This document shows, in pieces, positions 9,051 through 18,049 of a DNA stretch of 64,000 nt (position 1 is its first letter; each line of letters begins with the position of its first letter). Source of the stretch: Chryseobacterium indologenes (GTDB lineage: Bacteria; Bacteroidota; Bacteroidia; Flavobacteriales; Weeksellaceae). A model generated the notes under the pieces. It searched no databases, was not told the DNA's origin, and saw only the letters and a list, made by a program, of their open reading frames with translations. A program made the translations under genes and the position numbers. The stretch lies in assembly GCF_018362995.1 (NCBI RefSeq), contig NZ_CP074372.1:1612001-1676000 (forward strand). Direction: 5' to 3'.

Positions 9051-10130
9051 ATGATTATCAAGAAACTTTCCCTCTATAATTTCAAAAACCACTCTGAGAA
9101 AAAATTTGAATTTTCCCCGCAGATCAATTGTTTTGTGGGCAATAACGGTGTGGGAAAGACCAATATTCTTGACGCATTGCATTATTTATCCGTAGGAAAA
9201 AGTTTCCTGGGAAATACAGATGTGAACAATATTAAAAGAGAAGAAGACTTCTTTACTCTTGATGCTGAAATTCAGAATGAGGACAGCGAAGATATTATCA
9301 GAATTACCCAGCCCAAAGAGGCTAAAAAGGTGATCAAAAAGAATGATAAGAGCTATGACAGGCTTGCAGACCATATCGGTTACCTTCCGAGTGTCATGAT
9401 TTCTCCGTATGATTCCAATCTTATTTCAGATTCCGGGGAAAGCCGACGAAAGTTTCTGGATTCTATGATCTCTCAAACGGATTCAGAATATCTTTTTGAC
9501 CTCATCCAATATCAGAAAACAATTCAGCAGCGAAATGCTTTATTGAAATATTTTGCCAAGAACAGAACGTGGGATAAGGATTCGCTGGAAATCTATGATG
9601 ATCCGATCACCCGATTCGGGACTAAAATTTTTAAGAAAAGAAAAGAATTTGTAGAACAGCTCAACCCTATTGTTCAGAATTTCTATCAGATTATTTCCGG
9701 TGGGAAAGAAACTGTGTCTGTTATTTATGAATCTCATTTGCTGGAAGATTCTTTTGAAAACCTTTTAAAAGAAAGCATTGAAAGAGACCGTATGCTCACC
9801 TATACCTCAAAAGGAATCCATAAGGATGATCTTCTTTTTGAAATGGACCACGTTTTAATCAAAAAAATAGGATCTCAGGGCCAGCAAAAGTCATTTCTTA
9901 TTTCTTTAAAACTGGCTCAGATGAGTCTTGTGAAAGAACTTACCAAAAAGACCCCTATTCTCTTACTGGATGATATTTTTGATAAGCTTGATGATACGAG
10001 AGTTTCCCAGTTGATTGAGCTTGTAAATCGTGAAAATTTCGGACAGATCTTTATTACAGATACTCATAGGGAAAGAACTGAAAGCGTGGTAAAGAAAATC
10101 AACGAAGAAAGTATTATTTTTGAGGTCTAA
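9051..10130 (+). CDS. recF: DNA replication and repair protein RecF
   Basis: 359 residues, the normal length for RecF. It has the ABC/SMC-type ATPase elements: Walker A GNNGVGKT at 30-37, the signature region GSQGQQKSFLISLKLAQ and Walker B PILLLDDIFDKLD at 302-314. The opening KKLSLYNFKNHSEKKFEF is typical of the family. RecF binds gapped DNA and, with RecO and RecR, loads RecA onto single-stranded DNA covered by SSB. It sits 3 bp after the UbiA-like gene and before the DciA-like gene, an arrangement I know from other Bacteroidota; dnaN and gyrB are not adjacent. Confidence 0.95.
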   Translation: MIIKKLSLYNFKNHSEKKFEFSPQINCFVGNNGVGKTNILDALHYLSVGKSFLGNTDVNNIKREEDFFTLDAEIQNEDSEDIIRITQPKEAKKVIKKNDKSYDRLADHIGYLPSVMISPYDSNLISDSGESRRKFLDSMISQTDSEYLFDLIQYQKTIQQRNALLKYFAKNRTWDKDSLEIYDDPITRFGTKIFKKRKEFVEQLNPIVQNFYQIISGGKETVSVIYESHLLEDSFENLLKESIERDRMLTYTSKGIHKDDLLFEMDHVLIKKIGSQGQQKSFLISLKLAQMSLVKELTKKTPILLLDDIFDKLDDTRVSQLIELVNRENFGQIFITDTHRERTESVVKKINEESIIFEV

Positions 10131-10282
10131 TCACTTAAGATAGGTAAACCCCGAATTTAGAATCAAAAAAAGAAACATTTAAATTTGATTCTCCATTTTA
10201 TAGTATTTTTTATCTTAACTTATCATTCCCAAATCACGGAACTCTAAAACCCGAATCACGCCTCCAACCCCGCACCACGACA

Positions 10283-10576
10283 ATGAAGAAGAAAAAACGT
10301 GAATATCAATCCTCCGAACTGGTAAAATCTTTTGCCAGAATTTATGGTTTTGAAGATAAACTTGTAGCTTTTGATATTAAAGATTTCCTCGAGGATTATC
10401 TTGATGAAAGCCTTTTCAATGAAATAAGAAGTGTGAATATAGAAAATCAAATTATTATTATTAAAATTGATTCTCCCTTGCTGAAGCATGATTTTAAAAT
10501 GCGAAAAAGCTTTTATCTGAAAAAGTTCCAGGATAAATTTGGAGAAGATAAATTTCGTGACCTTCAGATATTATGA
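10283..10576 (+). CDS. DciA-like protein (DUF721)
   Basis: 97 residues, small and basic. The pattern of a helical N-terminus followed by SVNIENQIIIIKIDSPLLKHDF and a leucine/lysine-rich helix matches the DUF721 domain. DUF721 proteins include DciA, which loads the replicative helicase in bacteria lacking DnaC-type loaders. Position just after recF supports this. The gap from recF is 152 bp and contains a weak inverted repeat (10159-10167 with 10184-10192). The start is the ATG at 10283 (MKKKKREYQ). Confidence 0.75.
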   Translation: MKKKKREYQSSELVKSFARIYGFEDKLVAFDIKDFLEDYLDESLFNEIRSVNIENQIIIIKIDSPLLKHDFKMRKSFYLKKFQDKFGEDKFRDLQIL

Positions 10577-10595
10577 GGACAAAATATATGCCTAT

Positions 10596-10625
10596 AAAAA
10601 ATGCTACCCTGAGATAGCATTTTTT
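10596..10625. terminator. Bidirectional terminator between convergent genes
   Basis: Stem 10596-10608 with 10613-10625, a CTGA loop, an A-run on one side and a T-run on the other. One pair is C-A in plus-strand RNA but G-U in minus-strand RNA, so it should work better for the leftward gene, whose stop codon is at 10635. It also closes the recF-dciA unit. Confidence 0.8.
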
Positions 10626-10634
10626 ATATTTTAT

Positions 10635-12665
10635 TTAATGTTCTTCAGATTTATTGGAAATGGTACTATTCATAAGATCATCGGCTTTTTTATCCAGTCG
10701 GGAGCTTAATGGTATGAAGAATTTCAGTGGATGCTTCATAAAGTATCTGAAAATCTCTTTATAGATCTCACTTACCTGTCCGAAATTCATCTTTCTTGAT
10801 CGGAATGCCAGGAACATGGATAGGCTGAAACTTACCAGGAAGTTGAAAAAACCAATCAGGAAAACCGTTACAAAAGACATCCAGAATGTATAGGAATCTA
10901 CTGAAAAATCTTTTCCATAGAGTCCCAATGCAAAGTTACCGGCTGCAAAAGTAATGTGTCTGATATCTAAATCAAGGCCGAAAAACATTCCTACCGGAGC
11001 TGTTGCTCCAAGAAACACACCGAACCAAAAGTTGGAAACAATTCCAGGCCAGTTTTTAGCGTAATATTTTGAAAGTCCTTTCGCGAATTTCTTCCCAAAA
11101 AAGCTTTTGATCGAAAGGTTTTTAGCAATTCTTTCCGGAATCTGGTAAAACACTGAGTTATTCCCGATATTCCCTGAAATAATTCCTGAAATAAAAAGAT
11201 AAAACCCGGCAATACTTGCATGGAGAATCGCTTTGGATTTAAAAGGATCAAGGTCTTTTAATAATTTATCTGATCTTTCTACGGCAAGGTTCTGAGAGAA
11301 GAATACATCCAGGCCATAAATAATAGCTAGTGCCACTGGAAAAGCAAGCAATACATTTCCTACAAAAGCAATAAACTGGCTTCGGAATAATTTGGATACC
11401 AAATGGGCAAACTCAGTATTATTTCTTTGGGCATTCCCTTCTTCAGACAACACTTTTGTCATGGTAGCAGCAGTCATTGCCGGCTGTTTTGTAGCAAGGG
11501 TAAAGCCCATCAGATAGATCATCACGAATCCCATTGCATAGTTCATCGAATACAGAAAAGCGTGTGAAAAGTCACTTCCCGGGATATATCCGTACAGCAT
11601 TTTCAGAACACAAAGTGCTCCTACAATGATTCCACCACCACTCGCTTTGTAGAACATCGTCATATATTCTTTACGGGTAGAAGTAATATAATGTGTCCCG
11701 GTTTCTGCGGTGTGATTAGTAATAAGATGTGAAATCAGCCTTGTGCTGTCGTTGATCAGATCTGAGATATTATTTTTATGAGATTTGTAGCTCAGAATAT
11801 TAAAGATCAGCTGCTTAGATTTTATCAGAACATCTTCATCGGTATCAATAACCAATAGCTGCACAATATCATAAATCCGTTCAGTCTGCTGACGGATCTT
11901 AAGCAGGGATTGGTTAATCTTCCCTGAAATACCATATTTGGCGGAATTTTTAAAAGCAATATTCACAAACTCCAGGCATTGTTCTGCATAGATTTTAATC
12001 TGCTTATATCTGCTGTCTTTGGAGTGAAGCTGAAGTCCGGGGTCTTTTACCAGATCATCTGCTAATGTTTCCAGCTCATTCTGAAGGGCCAGAAACGGAT
12101 TGTCCAGATTTCTGTACTGCGGAGCCATTCTCACCACTTCCACCTCCATAGCCATGCCTGTAACCCTCCAGGAAAGGATATTCATAGAGAAAATGAGCTC
12201 TTTTTTTACATTGGGTTTCAGAATAAAATCTGAAGCGCCCAGCATATTTAAAAATTCGTCAATCTCATTTTCAGGAAGATTATGTATATATCTCAGATCT
12301 TTCTTAGGTCTCAGACTCACATTATCAATCATAAACCACACTGTCTTTTCATTTTCAACGGGTGGTAGAACCTTGTTCAGAATTCTTTTTTTAAGCTCCG
12401 GAAAAAAAGCATTTTCCGAAAGAATATTAGCCTCCGTCAACGAAAGATTGAAAGGTCTTCCTCTAAAAATATTGTGGATATAATGTTTAAAGTTCTCAGC
12501 AAATTTAGGATTGCTTCTGAAAAAATTGAGCACATCTGTAAAGTCTGCCTCTTTAATCGTCTCTAAAAACTCTGCAAAGGGTTCTAAAGAAAGGGTTTCA
12601 TTCTTAAAAGAAAAATATTTTTTAAGAACTGACTCAAAGTTTGTGCTGGAATTAAAGAATTTCAT
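10635..12665 (-). CDS. Gcr/SpecificRecomb-family membrane protein
   Basis: 676 residues. The N-terminal ~330 are soluble and helical (ISDLINDSTRLISHLI). The C-terminal half has about seven membrane segments, including KASGGGIIVGALCVLKMLY and the conserved stretch MGFTLATKQPAMTAATMTK. This matches the family named 'site-specific recombinase' after gonococcal Gcr. No recombinase catalytic residues are visible and the membrane topology argues against a direct role in DNA recombination, so the family name is probably misleading. The start at 12665 lies 13 bp after the mtgA stop codon, suggesting co-transcription with mtgA. Confidence 0.7.
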   Translation of the reverse strand: MKFFNSSTNFESVLKKYFSFKNETLSLEPFAEFLETIKEADFTDVLNFFRSNPKFAENFKHYIHNIFRGRPFNLSLTEANILSENAFFPELKKRILNKVLPPVENEKTVWFMIDNVSLRPKKDLRYIHNLPENEIDEFLNMLGASDFILKPNVKKELIFSMNILSWRVTGMAMEVEVVRMAPQYRNLDNPFLALQNELETLADDLVKDPGLQLHSKDSRYKQIKIYAEQCLEFVNIAFKNSAKYGISGKINQSLLKIRQQTERIYDIVQLLVIDTDEDVLIKSKQLIFNILSYKSHKNNISDLINDSTRLISHLITNHTAETGTHYITSTRKEYMTMFYKASGGGIIVGALCVLKMLYGYIPGSDFSHAFLYSMNYAMGFVMIYLMGFTLATKQPAMTAATMTKVLSEEGNAQRNNTEFAHLVSKLFRSQFIAFVGNVLLAFPVALAIIYGLDVFFSQNLAVERSDKLLKDLDPFKSKAILHASIAGFYLFISGIISGNIGNNSVFYQIPERIAKNLSIKSFFGKKFAKGLSKYYAKNWPGIVSNFWFGVFLGATAPVGMFFGLDLDIRHITFAAGNFALGLYGKDFSVDSYTFWMSFVTVFLIGFFNFLVSFSLSMFLAFRSRKMNFGQVSEIYKEIFRYFMKHPLKFFIPLSSRLDKKADDLMNSTISNKSEEH

Positions 12666-12678
12666 TAGTACAAAGATA

Positions 12679-13323
12679 CTATTTCAAACTCACATTCCTC
12701 ATCTGTCTCATGATCCAATTATGTTTCTTTCTTAAATAAGGAGATGGATTTTTAGGATCATATTTTTTGGGATTAGGCAATACCGCGGCAATCCAGGCTG
12801 CATCTGAAGCACTTAAGTCCCTGGATGATTTTCCAAAATAATACTGTGCGGCAGCTTCTACCCCAAATACGCCCTGCCCCATTTCAATGGAATTCAGGTA
12901 TCTTTCAAGAATAATATCTTTGCTCCACACTTTTTCAATAATGAAAGTGTAGACTGCTTCCAATCCCTTTCTCACCCAGCTTCTTCCCTGCCAAAGAAAC
13001 ACATTTTTTGCCGTCTGCTGGGAAATGGTACTTCCTCCTCTTATTTTTTTGCCTTTCTCATTATATTTCATCGCTTTTTCAATCGCTGTATAATCGAAAC
13101 CGTCATGATCAAAGAATTTCTGGTCTTCAGACGCAATTACGGCTTTTTTCACATTACTTCCCATTTCATCATAGGAAATATAATCCCTGTGTAGTTTTCC
13201 GTATTCAAAAAGGCCTCCGATCTGGGTAAGGGTAATCGGCGGATTAAAGAATCTGCCCCAGATAATAAAAACTACATTCAGAACAAGAATGATGAAGATA
13301 AGCTGTTTAATTTTTTTCCACAT
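12679..13323 (-). CDS. mtgA: Monofunctional biosynthetic peptidoglycan transglycosylase
   Basis: A 214-residue product starting at MWKKIKQLIF. An upstream in-frame ATG at 13356 would add 11 unlikely residues. One N-terminal membrane anchor is followed by a GT51 domain: ASEDQKFFDHDGFD carries the catalytic glutamate, then RGGSTISQQTAKN, the second glutamate region ILERYLNSIEMGQGVFGVE and AAQYYFGKSS. It polymerises lipid II into glycan strands at the outer face of the inner membrane. There is no transpeptidase domain. It lies in a leftward unit with the membrane protein downstream and follows the lipoprotein gene by about 43 bp. Confidence 0.92.
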   Translation of the reverse strand: MWKKIKQLIFIILVLNVVFIIWGRFFNPPITLTQIGGLFEYGKLHRDYISYDEMGSNVKKAVIASEDQKFFDHDGFDYTAIEKAMKYNEKGKKIRGGSTISQQTAKNVFLWQGRSWVRKGLEAVYTFIIEKVWSKDIILERYLNSIEMGQGVFGVEAAAQYYFGKSSRDLSASDAAWIAAVLPNPKKYDPKNPSPYLRKKHNWIMRQMRNVSLK

Positions 13324-13366
13324 AACTTGATAAAAAGGAAAGGCAAAAATAAGCAAATAGTACGAG

Positions 13367-14413
13367 TTACTGCAATTCTTTCATATAAGTAAGCTGATAA
13401 TCCGGTAAAAGTTCAGGATGGAAGATCTTAATGTAATCTTTAAGGATCAAATCTGCCCTTACCACCCCACTTTCAAAGAAATCATTAGCTTTTACTTTTT
13501 CTTTTCCTGCAATAGTGTAGATTTTCCCTTTATTGAACACATCCAGTTTCCCATAGAAAGGATTCATGCCCAGCATTTCTTTTTTTGAAGTGTGACTTCC
13601 GGCATTTACCCAATACTGAACGCTTCCGGCTTTTGCATATACTTCTTCAAAACTCATTGTCAATGCTTTTTCGTCTTTATTATCTTTCATAATATAATTA
13701 GCATTGGCATCTGAAATATAATGTGCTACGGAAGTATTTCCTCCCGGAAGATACCAAACATCTCCATACATCTCATTGGCAAGTACTACAGGTTTTTCTT
13801 TTGCTTTTGACGCAAGCTGTTTCAGATCATTATAGTTTTTCTCTACTTCCTGATATTTAGCTTCAGCTTCTTTCTCTTTTCCTAAAAATTCTCCGAAAAG
13901 CTTGATGTAGGCCGTTTTTTCCAAAGGTTTCTGTTCCATGTATTCATCCAGAAATATTACCTGAATACCATTGTTTTTTAAAAGTTCATAGGTATTGTCA
14001 AAACTGGCAATGTGATTGGTAAAAATAGCATCCGGTTTCATAGAGATGATCTTTTCCACATCATATTTCTGTTCATTTCCTACATTCTGGATTTTTCCTT
14101 CTTTGATAAGATTCTGAATTTTATCTGAATAAATATACTCCGGACTGGAAACACCTATGATTAAATTTTCTGCCCCAAGCTCCGAAATATAGCCCGCCAT
14201 ACTTGCATTCAGCAGGATTATTTTCTTGAAAGGTGTTTGATTTTGCTTAAAATTGTAAGTAAAATTACCCGATTTTAGTTCCAGGATACCATCATGCTCC
14301 TTAAACTGGGTACGCGCGGAGATATTTGTCCAGTCTGTGGACGAAATTTTTGATTCTCTTTTACAGGCAATTAGCGAAAAGACCGTAAATAAAAGTAAAA
14401 TTTTCTGTTTCAT
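13367..14413 (-). CDS. Periplasmic-binding lipoprotein, iron-siderophore/B12 type
   Basis: 348 residues with a lipoprotein signal (LIAC, acylated Cys17). The rest fits the class III substrate-binding fold used for siderophores, heme and cobalamin: IILLNASMAGYISELGAENL, GVSSPEYIY, VGNEQKYDVEKIISMKPDAI, then a long helix and a C-terminal lobe with SVQYWVNAGS. No permease or ATPase gene is adjacent, so the substrate cannot be told from context. It is divergent from the tRNA gene and upstream of mtgA. Confidence 0.8.
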   Translation of the reverse strand: MKQKILLLFTVFSLIACKRESKISSTDWTNISARTQFKEHDGILELKSGNFTYNFKQNQTPFKKIILLNASMAGYISELGAENLIIGVSSPEYIYSDKIQNLIKEGKIQNVGNEQKYDVEKIISMKPDAIFTNHIASFDNTYELLKNNGIQVIFLDEYMEQKPLEKTAYIKLFGEFLGKEKEAEAKYQEVEKNYNDLKQLASKAKEKPVVLANEMYGDVWYLPGGNTSVAHYISDANANYIMKDNKDEKALTMSFEEVYAKAGSVQYWVNAGSHTSKKEMLGMNPFYGKLDVFNKGKIYTIAGKEKVKANDFFESGVVRADLILKDYIKIFHPELLPDYQLTYMKELQ

Positions 14414-14414
14414 G

Positions 14415-14445
14415 TTTCAAAGAACGGAAAAAAGTGGTATATTTG
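14415..14445 (+). promoter_or_regulatory. Predicted promoter of tRNA-Arg
   Basis: TTTC (14415-14418), a 19-nt spacer and TATATTTG (14438-14445), a full match to the Bacteroidota -7 consensus, 27 bp before the tRNA. Confidence 0.6.
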
Positions 14446-14472
14446 CAACCGTTAAACAACAAGATAACAAAA

Positions 14473-14546
14473 GGCCTCGTGGCGCAACTGAATAGCGCAT
14501 CTGATTACGGCTCAGAAGGTTACAGGTTTGAATCCTGTCGAGGTCA
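14473..14546 (+). tRNA. tRNA-Arg (anticodon ACG)
   Basis: A complete cloverleaf can be drawn. Acceptor 14473-14479 with 14539-14545 (one G-T pair), discriminator A14546; D stem GCGC 14482-14485 with 14495-14498; anticodon stem TCTGA 14500-14504 with TCAGA 14512-14516 and loop TTACGGC, giving ACG at 14507-14509; T stem ACAGG 14522-14526 with CCTGT 14534-14538 and loop TTTGAAT. CCA is not encoded. Pieces of this gene's 3' part recur at 53057-53078 and 55816-55834, suggesting it is the integration site for the accessory zone to its right. Confidence 0.95.
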
Positions 14547-14555
14547 CAAACGCCC

Positions 14556-14593
14556 AAATGGCTCTAATTTAATCCAAATTGAGCCATTTTTTT
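14556..14593 (+). terminator. Terminator of tRNA-Arg
   Basis: AAATGGCTC (14556-14564) pairs with GAGCCATTT (14581-14589); an inner AATTT/AAATT extends the stem, and T residues follow. The opening CAAATGG recurs at the start of the hairpins at 19.58, 55.83 and 63.12 kb. Confidence 0.8.
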
Positions 14594-14776
14594 GTTCTTA
14601 ATTTCAGAATAATCCAGAATAATATTTGTTTAAAGCTGTAACTGACCTATTTAAAAATTCTTAATGTGGCAATTCATTACAAAATATAGCTCATTATTTA
14701 CCTATTTTAGGTTTCCTATATTGTCGAAAATTAACTTGTATGAGTGATCAGAAATTTTTGGAAGAGGAAATAAAAA

Positions 14777-15130
14777 ATGTTAATACCGGAACAAAAAACG
14801 CACAACATCATTAAATGTTTGGAGAATATTATTATCTCATTATACGCCAAAGGTATGATTGTGAGCGATATCGATGAGAAGGTTAAAGAACTATACGACT
14901 TTGAAATATCTTCCTCTGCTATTTCCATAATTACCAATGCCGTTGCTACCGAAATGGTGAGCTGCCAAAACCGCCCCTTAGAAGATTTGTATTTAATCGG
15001 AATCGTATTCGATGTTCGTGAAAACTCCAAGGTCATTAACAAAACCATCTATTTGGCAGTAGGATTACATCGGAAAGTAAAATTACCACTAGAATGCTTT
15101 CAAAGAACTAAAAGATATGGAGCTGAATAA
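14777..15130 (+). pseudogene. IS256-family transposase remnant
   Basis: The frame encodes a piece that resembles the middle of IS256-type transposases: LENIIISLYAKGMIVSDIDE, then KELYDFEISSSAISIITN, CQNRPLEDLYLIGIVFDVRE and NKTIYLAVGL. The first catalytic-aspartate region is damaged (family pattern FLD-A/C-I becomes LIGIVFD), and the N-terminus and everything after about 100 residues are missing. Homology ends near 15085-15095, where an HxlR remnant begins in another frame, so a deletion joined the two. The remnant sits directly after tRNA-Arg and its terminator. No terminal inverted repeats were found. Confidence 0.75.
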
Positions 15131-15284
15131 ATTGGTAAAATGCATCGTTTGTCCCGAAACACCTGTTTTAATCGAATATGAACCGACAGAATGCTGCCCA
15201 ACTTTCGGCAAAATTATCAATGAAATGATTAATTGGGGAAGAGAACACAGAAAAATTATTATTCTTGATAAGAAAATTAATTAA
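15093..15284 (+). pseudogene. C-terminal remnant of an HxlR-family regulator
   Basis: Read in the frame opened after TAG at 15090-15092, the sequence AFKELKDMELNKLVKCIVC, VLIEYEPTECCPTFGKIIN and MINWGREHRKIII has the order found in the second half of the HxlR winged helix (ELKxLE, L-hydrophobic wing, VEYxLTExG, WGREHR). The N-terminal DNA-reading half is absent. An ATG at 15117 could start a 55-residue peptide, but this is more simply a truncated gene joined to the IS256 remnant. Next comes 206 bp of AT-rich DNA before the convergent NmrA-like gene. Confidence 0.65.
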
Positions 15285-15490
15285 ATTAAAAGAAATTATC
15301 ATCTTCAATTAAAACGTTTTTACTGCTTTTCACAATAAATAATTTTTTCCCTTTCCATATTAAAAATCAATTCATTATTAATTTCCATCTTCTTAATAAG
15401 TTGAAAAAAAGAACATAAATAGTGATAAAGAAGTACTTAACTGCACTCAAATTTTAGAACTGCTTTAAGCGAAAGGATAAATTTAGAAGA

Positions 15491-16243
15491 TTAAATTTTA
15501 TGTGTTTCAAGTGCCCAGTTCTCAAAAAGTATTTTGCCTGTATTGTATTGCCCAGTGGGAACTAAAAGTGAAGTAGGAACAACAAAATGCATATACTTAT
15601 TTTCATTGTCTATAATCACTTTTTTATCCTGACCGGTAATTTGAATATACTCAGAGACAAAAGCCTCCATTTTGCCACGTCTTGGTCCTGCAATTTCAAT
15701 GGTGTTATTTTTAGGTTCTTCCAAAGAAAATTGTACTATGAACTCGGCAACATCATCAAGTGCAATTGGTTGATAGTCTAAGTTCGAAACAAAAACTTTA
15801 TCCCCTTCTCCCTGAACTTGGATGATGGCTTCCACATGTTCGTGAAATTGTGTTGACCTAATTATAGTGTAAGGTATACCTGAGTTTTTAATAGTATCCT
15901 CTTGAAGTTTTTTTGCTCTAAGATAACCGATTTCCAATGCATCATCTGTTCCTACAATTGATAGAACGATATGATGCTTAACACTAGCATTCAATTCTGC
16001 TTTGACAAGATTCTTTCCCGCAGTCTCAAAAAATCGAAATGCATTTTCTCCTTCGGGAGAAGATGAATTTGATAGATCTATTACTATTTCAGTTCCGGTC
16101 AAGGCTTCCTGAAGCCCTTCACCAGTAAGGATATCAACACCTTGTGATGGCGAGCCAATCACCACTTTATGACCAAGTTTTTCCAATTTGTTAGTTACAA
16201 GCCTCCCTGTTAGACCTGTACCTCCTACTACTAAAATTTTCAT
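15491..16243 (-). CDS. NmrA-like atypical SDR, NAD(P)-binding
   Basis: 250 residues beginning MKILVVGGTGLTGRLVTNKL, with the glycine-rich nucleotide-binding loop of atypical short-chain dehydrogenases. The catalytic YxxxK of classical SDRs is replaced by the NmrA-like region IGYLRAKKLQEDTIKNSGI followed by TIIRSTQFHEH. Members sense or use NAD(P)H, and many act on quinones or nucleoside-sugar-like substrates; the substrate here is unknown. It is 29 bp downstream of the SnoaL-like gene and probably in one unit with it, with the AraC gene further upstream. Confidence 0.75.
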   Translation of the reverse strand: MKILVVGGTGLTGRLVTNKLEKLGHKVVIGSPSQGVDILTGEGLQEALTGTEIVIDLSNSSSPEGENAFRFFETAGKNLVKAELNASVKHHIVLSIVGTDDALEIGYLRAKKLQEDTIKNSGIPYTIIRSTQFHEHVEAIIQVQGEGDKVFVSNLDYQPIALDDVAEFIVQFSLEEPKNNTIEIAGPRRGKMEAFVSEYIQITGQDKKVIIDNENKYMHFVVPTSLLVPTGQYNTGKILFENWALETHKI

Positions 16244-16272
16244 ATCTGATTTATTTAATATTGTAAAGTTTT

Positions 16273-16698
16273 TTAAAATAAACTGCGCACTTGAACACCA
16301 AAGGGATTTTCAAACCAATATCTCCAATATCCATCGGCTCCTCTTTTAGCATAATCATTAGATGTTCCTCGCATACATATTTTTTCACCATTATTCGCAA
16401 TACCCGCTATACTCCAGTCCAAGATTAGTGATGCTAGATTGCCATTTACATAAACATTCCTTGTTGTAATTTTGATTGGCAATCCGAATTTAAAGAAGCA
16501 GTCCAATTCTCGCGCAATCTCCAATCTTCCTCTCCGAGGCTCACCGTTATCATTAATAAAGATTGCATCCTCCTCATAGAAACGAAGCATAGTCTCCGAA
16601 TGGAAAGAATTCATATGAGCAAGAAAAGAGTCGACTATTCCCTCGGGAGTTTTTGACAATGAGAATACTGAGCTTTCAACAAAATTCTGTCCAATCAT
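16273..16698 (-). CDS. SnoaL/NTF2-like domain protein
   Basis: 141 residues with the NTF2 fold pattern: an N-terminal helix FLAHMNSFHSETMLRFYEED, AIFINDNGEPRRGRLEIARE, then curved beta strands ending RYWFENPFG. Such proteins form small cone-shaped dimers and may be isomerases, hydratases or ligand-binding proteins. The gene precedes the NmrA-like SDR in the same direction and follows the AraC regulator by about 112 bp, suggesting a small regulated redox or detoxification unit. Confidence 0.65.
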   Translation of the reverse strand: MIGQNFVESSVFSLSKTPEGIVDSFLAHMNSFHSETMLRFYEEDAIFINDNGEPRRGRLEIARELDCFFKFGLPIKITTRNVYVNGNLASLILDWSIAGIANNGEKICMRGTSNDYAKRGADGYWRYWFENPFGVQVRSLF

Positions 16699-16810
16699 AA
16701 GACTTAAATTTTCTTTAGAAGTAATTTTTTTGTCTTACAAAATTGAGCAATTGGCATATGCAACGCCACTCACAAATTAAGGTAAAAGGTGGACAAAATA
16801 AGGAACAATT

Positions 16811-17704
16811 TTAATGATCTAAGATTTGGTCTGAGTTTTTAGCGTATTTCTTCCGATATTCACTTGGCGAACAACCTGCTTTTTTACTGAACAGTCTAAT
16901 GAAATATTTTGTGTCTTGATATCCCAGCTGATAGGAAATTTCCTTGATACTTACCTCCGTATAGTATAGCAATCTTAACGCTTCGTTCATCACTTCCTTT
17001 TGAATCAGTTCCGAAGCTGATGATCCAGTCACTTTTTTTACTGTATCGCTTAGATGTCCAACAGTAATATTAAGCTTTTCTGCATATTCAAATGGACGCT
17101 TAATACTCCGGAAATGTGATTTTACAAGATTCCTGAATTCCTTTGTGAGACTGATAGAACGTAGACTGATACTTTCGGGATTAATGAATAATTGACGTTC
17201 GTAGCACAAAACTGCCTGTTCAATAAAAGCTGAAAGCAATGGTTCTTCAACTTGCCTGTAAGCGATATCGTTCAGATCTTGTAATTTCATCATTGAATCA
17301 AAGATTGTTCTAAACCAATCCCGCTCATTATTAGAGAGAGCGATAATCAAGGTTTCCTCTAACAAATTATCCAAACTGGTTTGTGCCGTTCTACCGATAT
17401 GACGGCTTTCAAAAGACAGATAACAACCGGTTGCGCTAAGAGTCTCTAGAATCTGATGAACTTGTCCAGGAGGAGAGATAAAAAGTGTCCCCACCGGCAT
17501 TGTTAAATGCTTAAAATCAAATACAACTTCAAGCTGATCAGCTTCAATTAGCATGCAAGTATAATGGTCGTGCCTGTGGGGTGAAAGTGCTTTTATAATA
17601 CCTGGTGTAGATCCGTTCCAAATACCAACAGCAATCCCACTGCTGTAATCCATTCTATTTAATGTAATTGAATCGTTTTTAGGCATAACAATTTCTTTGC
17701 ACAA
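16811..17704 (-). CDS. AraC-family transcriptional regulator
   Basis: 297 residues, or 291 if it begins at the second Met (MPKNDS, 17686). The N-terminal cupin-like sensor region contains PHRHDHYTCMLIEADQLEVV and GTLFISPPGQVHQI. The C-terminal double helix-turn-helix has IKEISYQLGYQDTKYFIRLF and KKAGCSPSEYRKKYAK, the second-HTH signature of the family. It probably controls the SnoaL-like and NmrA-like genes downstream. The ligand is unknown. Confidence 0.85.
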   Translation of the reverse strand: MCKEIVMPKNDSITLNRMDYSSGIAVGIWNGSTPGIIKALSPHRHDHYTCMLIEADQLEVVFDFKHLTMPVGTLFISPPGQVHQILETLSATGCYLSFESRHIGRTAQTSLDNLLEETLIIALSNNERDWFRTIFDSMMKLQDLNDIAYRQVEEPLLSAFIEQAVLCYERQLFINPESISLRSISLTKEFRNLVKSHFRSIKRPFEYAEKLNITVGHLSDTVKKVTGSSASELIQKEVMNEALRLLYYTEVSIKEISYQLGYQDTKYFIRLFSKKAGCSPSEYRKKYAKNSDQILDH

Positions 17705-18049
17705 CTAATTTAGTTTTTCTTTATTTAATAGTGTATATTATTCAATACTAAAATTAAAGAAGCTGACGAAATCTGCAATTTTTTCATCCGTCACAAAATT
17801 AAAAAACATCTATTTTTAACAGTTATCTAAAATTCCAACGTTGCAAAAAGACAGAATTTATAAGTAAAACAAAAAAATTAAGTATATCGTTGCCTTTTAT
17901 CAGTTGGACTTTCAGTTTATGAATCAATGAATTATTTAAACTTCATTTGAATTGTTTAAATAAAAACAGGTAGTATAAAGTAACAAGCAACTTTTACTAT
18001 TTCAAAAAATAACTGTTACCTTTACATCTTCTTTAAAACTAAAATAGTT
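17705..18049. other. 345-bp divergent intergenic region
   Basis: AT-rich, with no open frame of interest. It holds the promoters of the AraC gene (left) and the ClC gene (right; TTTA-N20-TACCTTTA at 17993-18024 is a weak match to the promoter consensus) and the inverted repeat listed separately. Confidence 0.5.
17932..17963. promoter_or_regulatory. 10-bp inverted repeat between araC and ClC genes
   Basis: TTATTTAAAC (17932-17941) and GTTTAAATAA (17954-17963) are perfect inverted arms with a 12-nt spacer. Candidate operator; the sequence is AT-rich, so chance cannot be excluded. Confidence 0.4.

Noticed and set aside
12100..12483. 127-codon rightward open frame
   Set aside because: Antisense to the Gcr-family membrane protein and without any motif; explained by codon bias of the real gene.
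10635..12665. Gcr-family protein as a true site-specific recombinase linked to the scars
   Set aside because: It has several membrane helices and no Ser or Tyr recombinase catalytic pattern, lies outside the scar zone and is next to mtgA; the family name is historical.
14731..15048. 105-codon leftward open frame
   Set aside because: It overlaps the IS256 remnant on the other strand; the rightward frame has clear transposase similarity.
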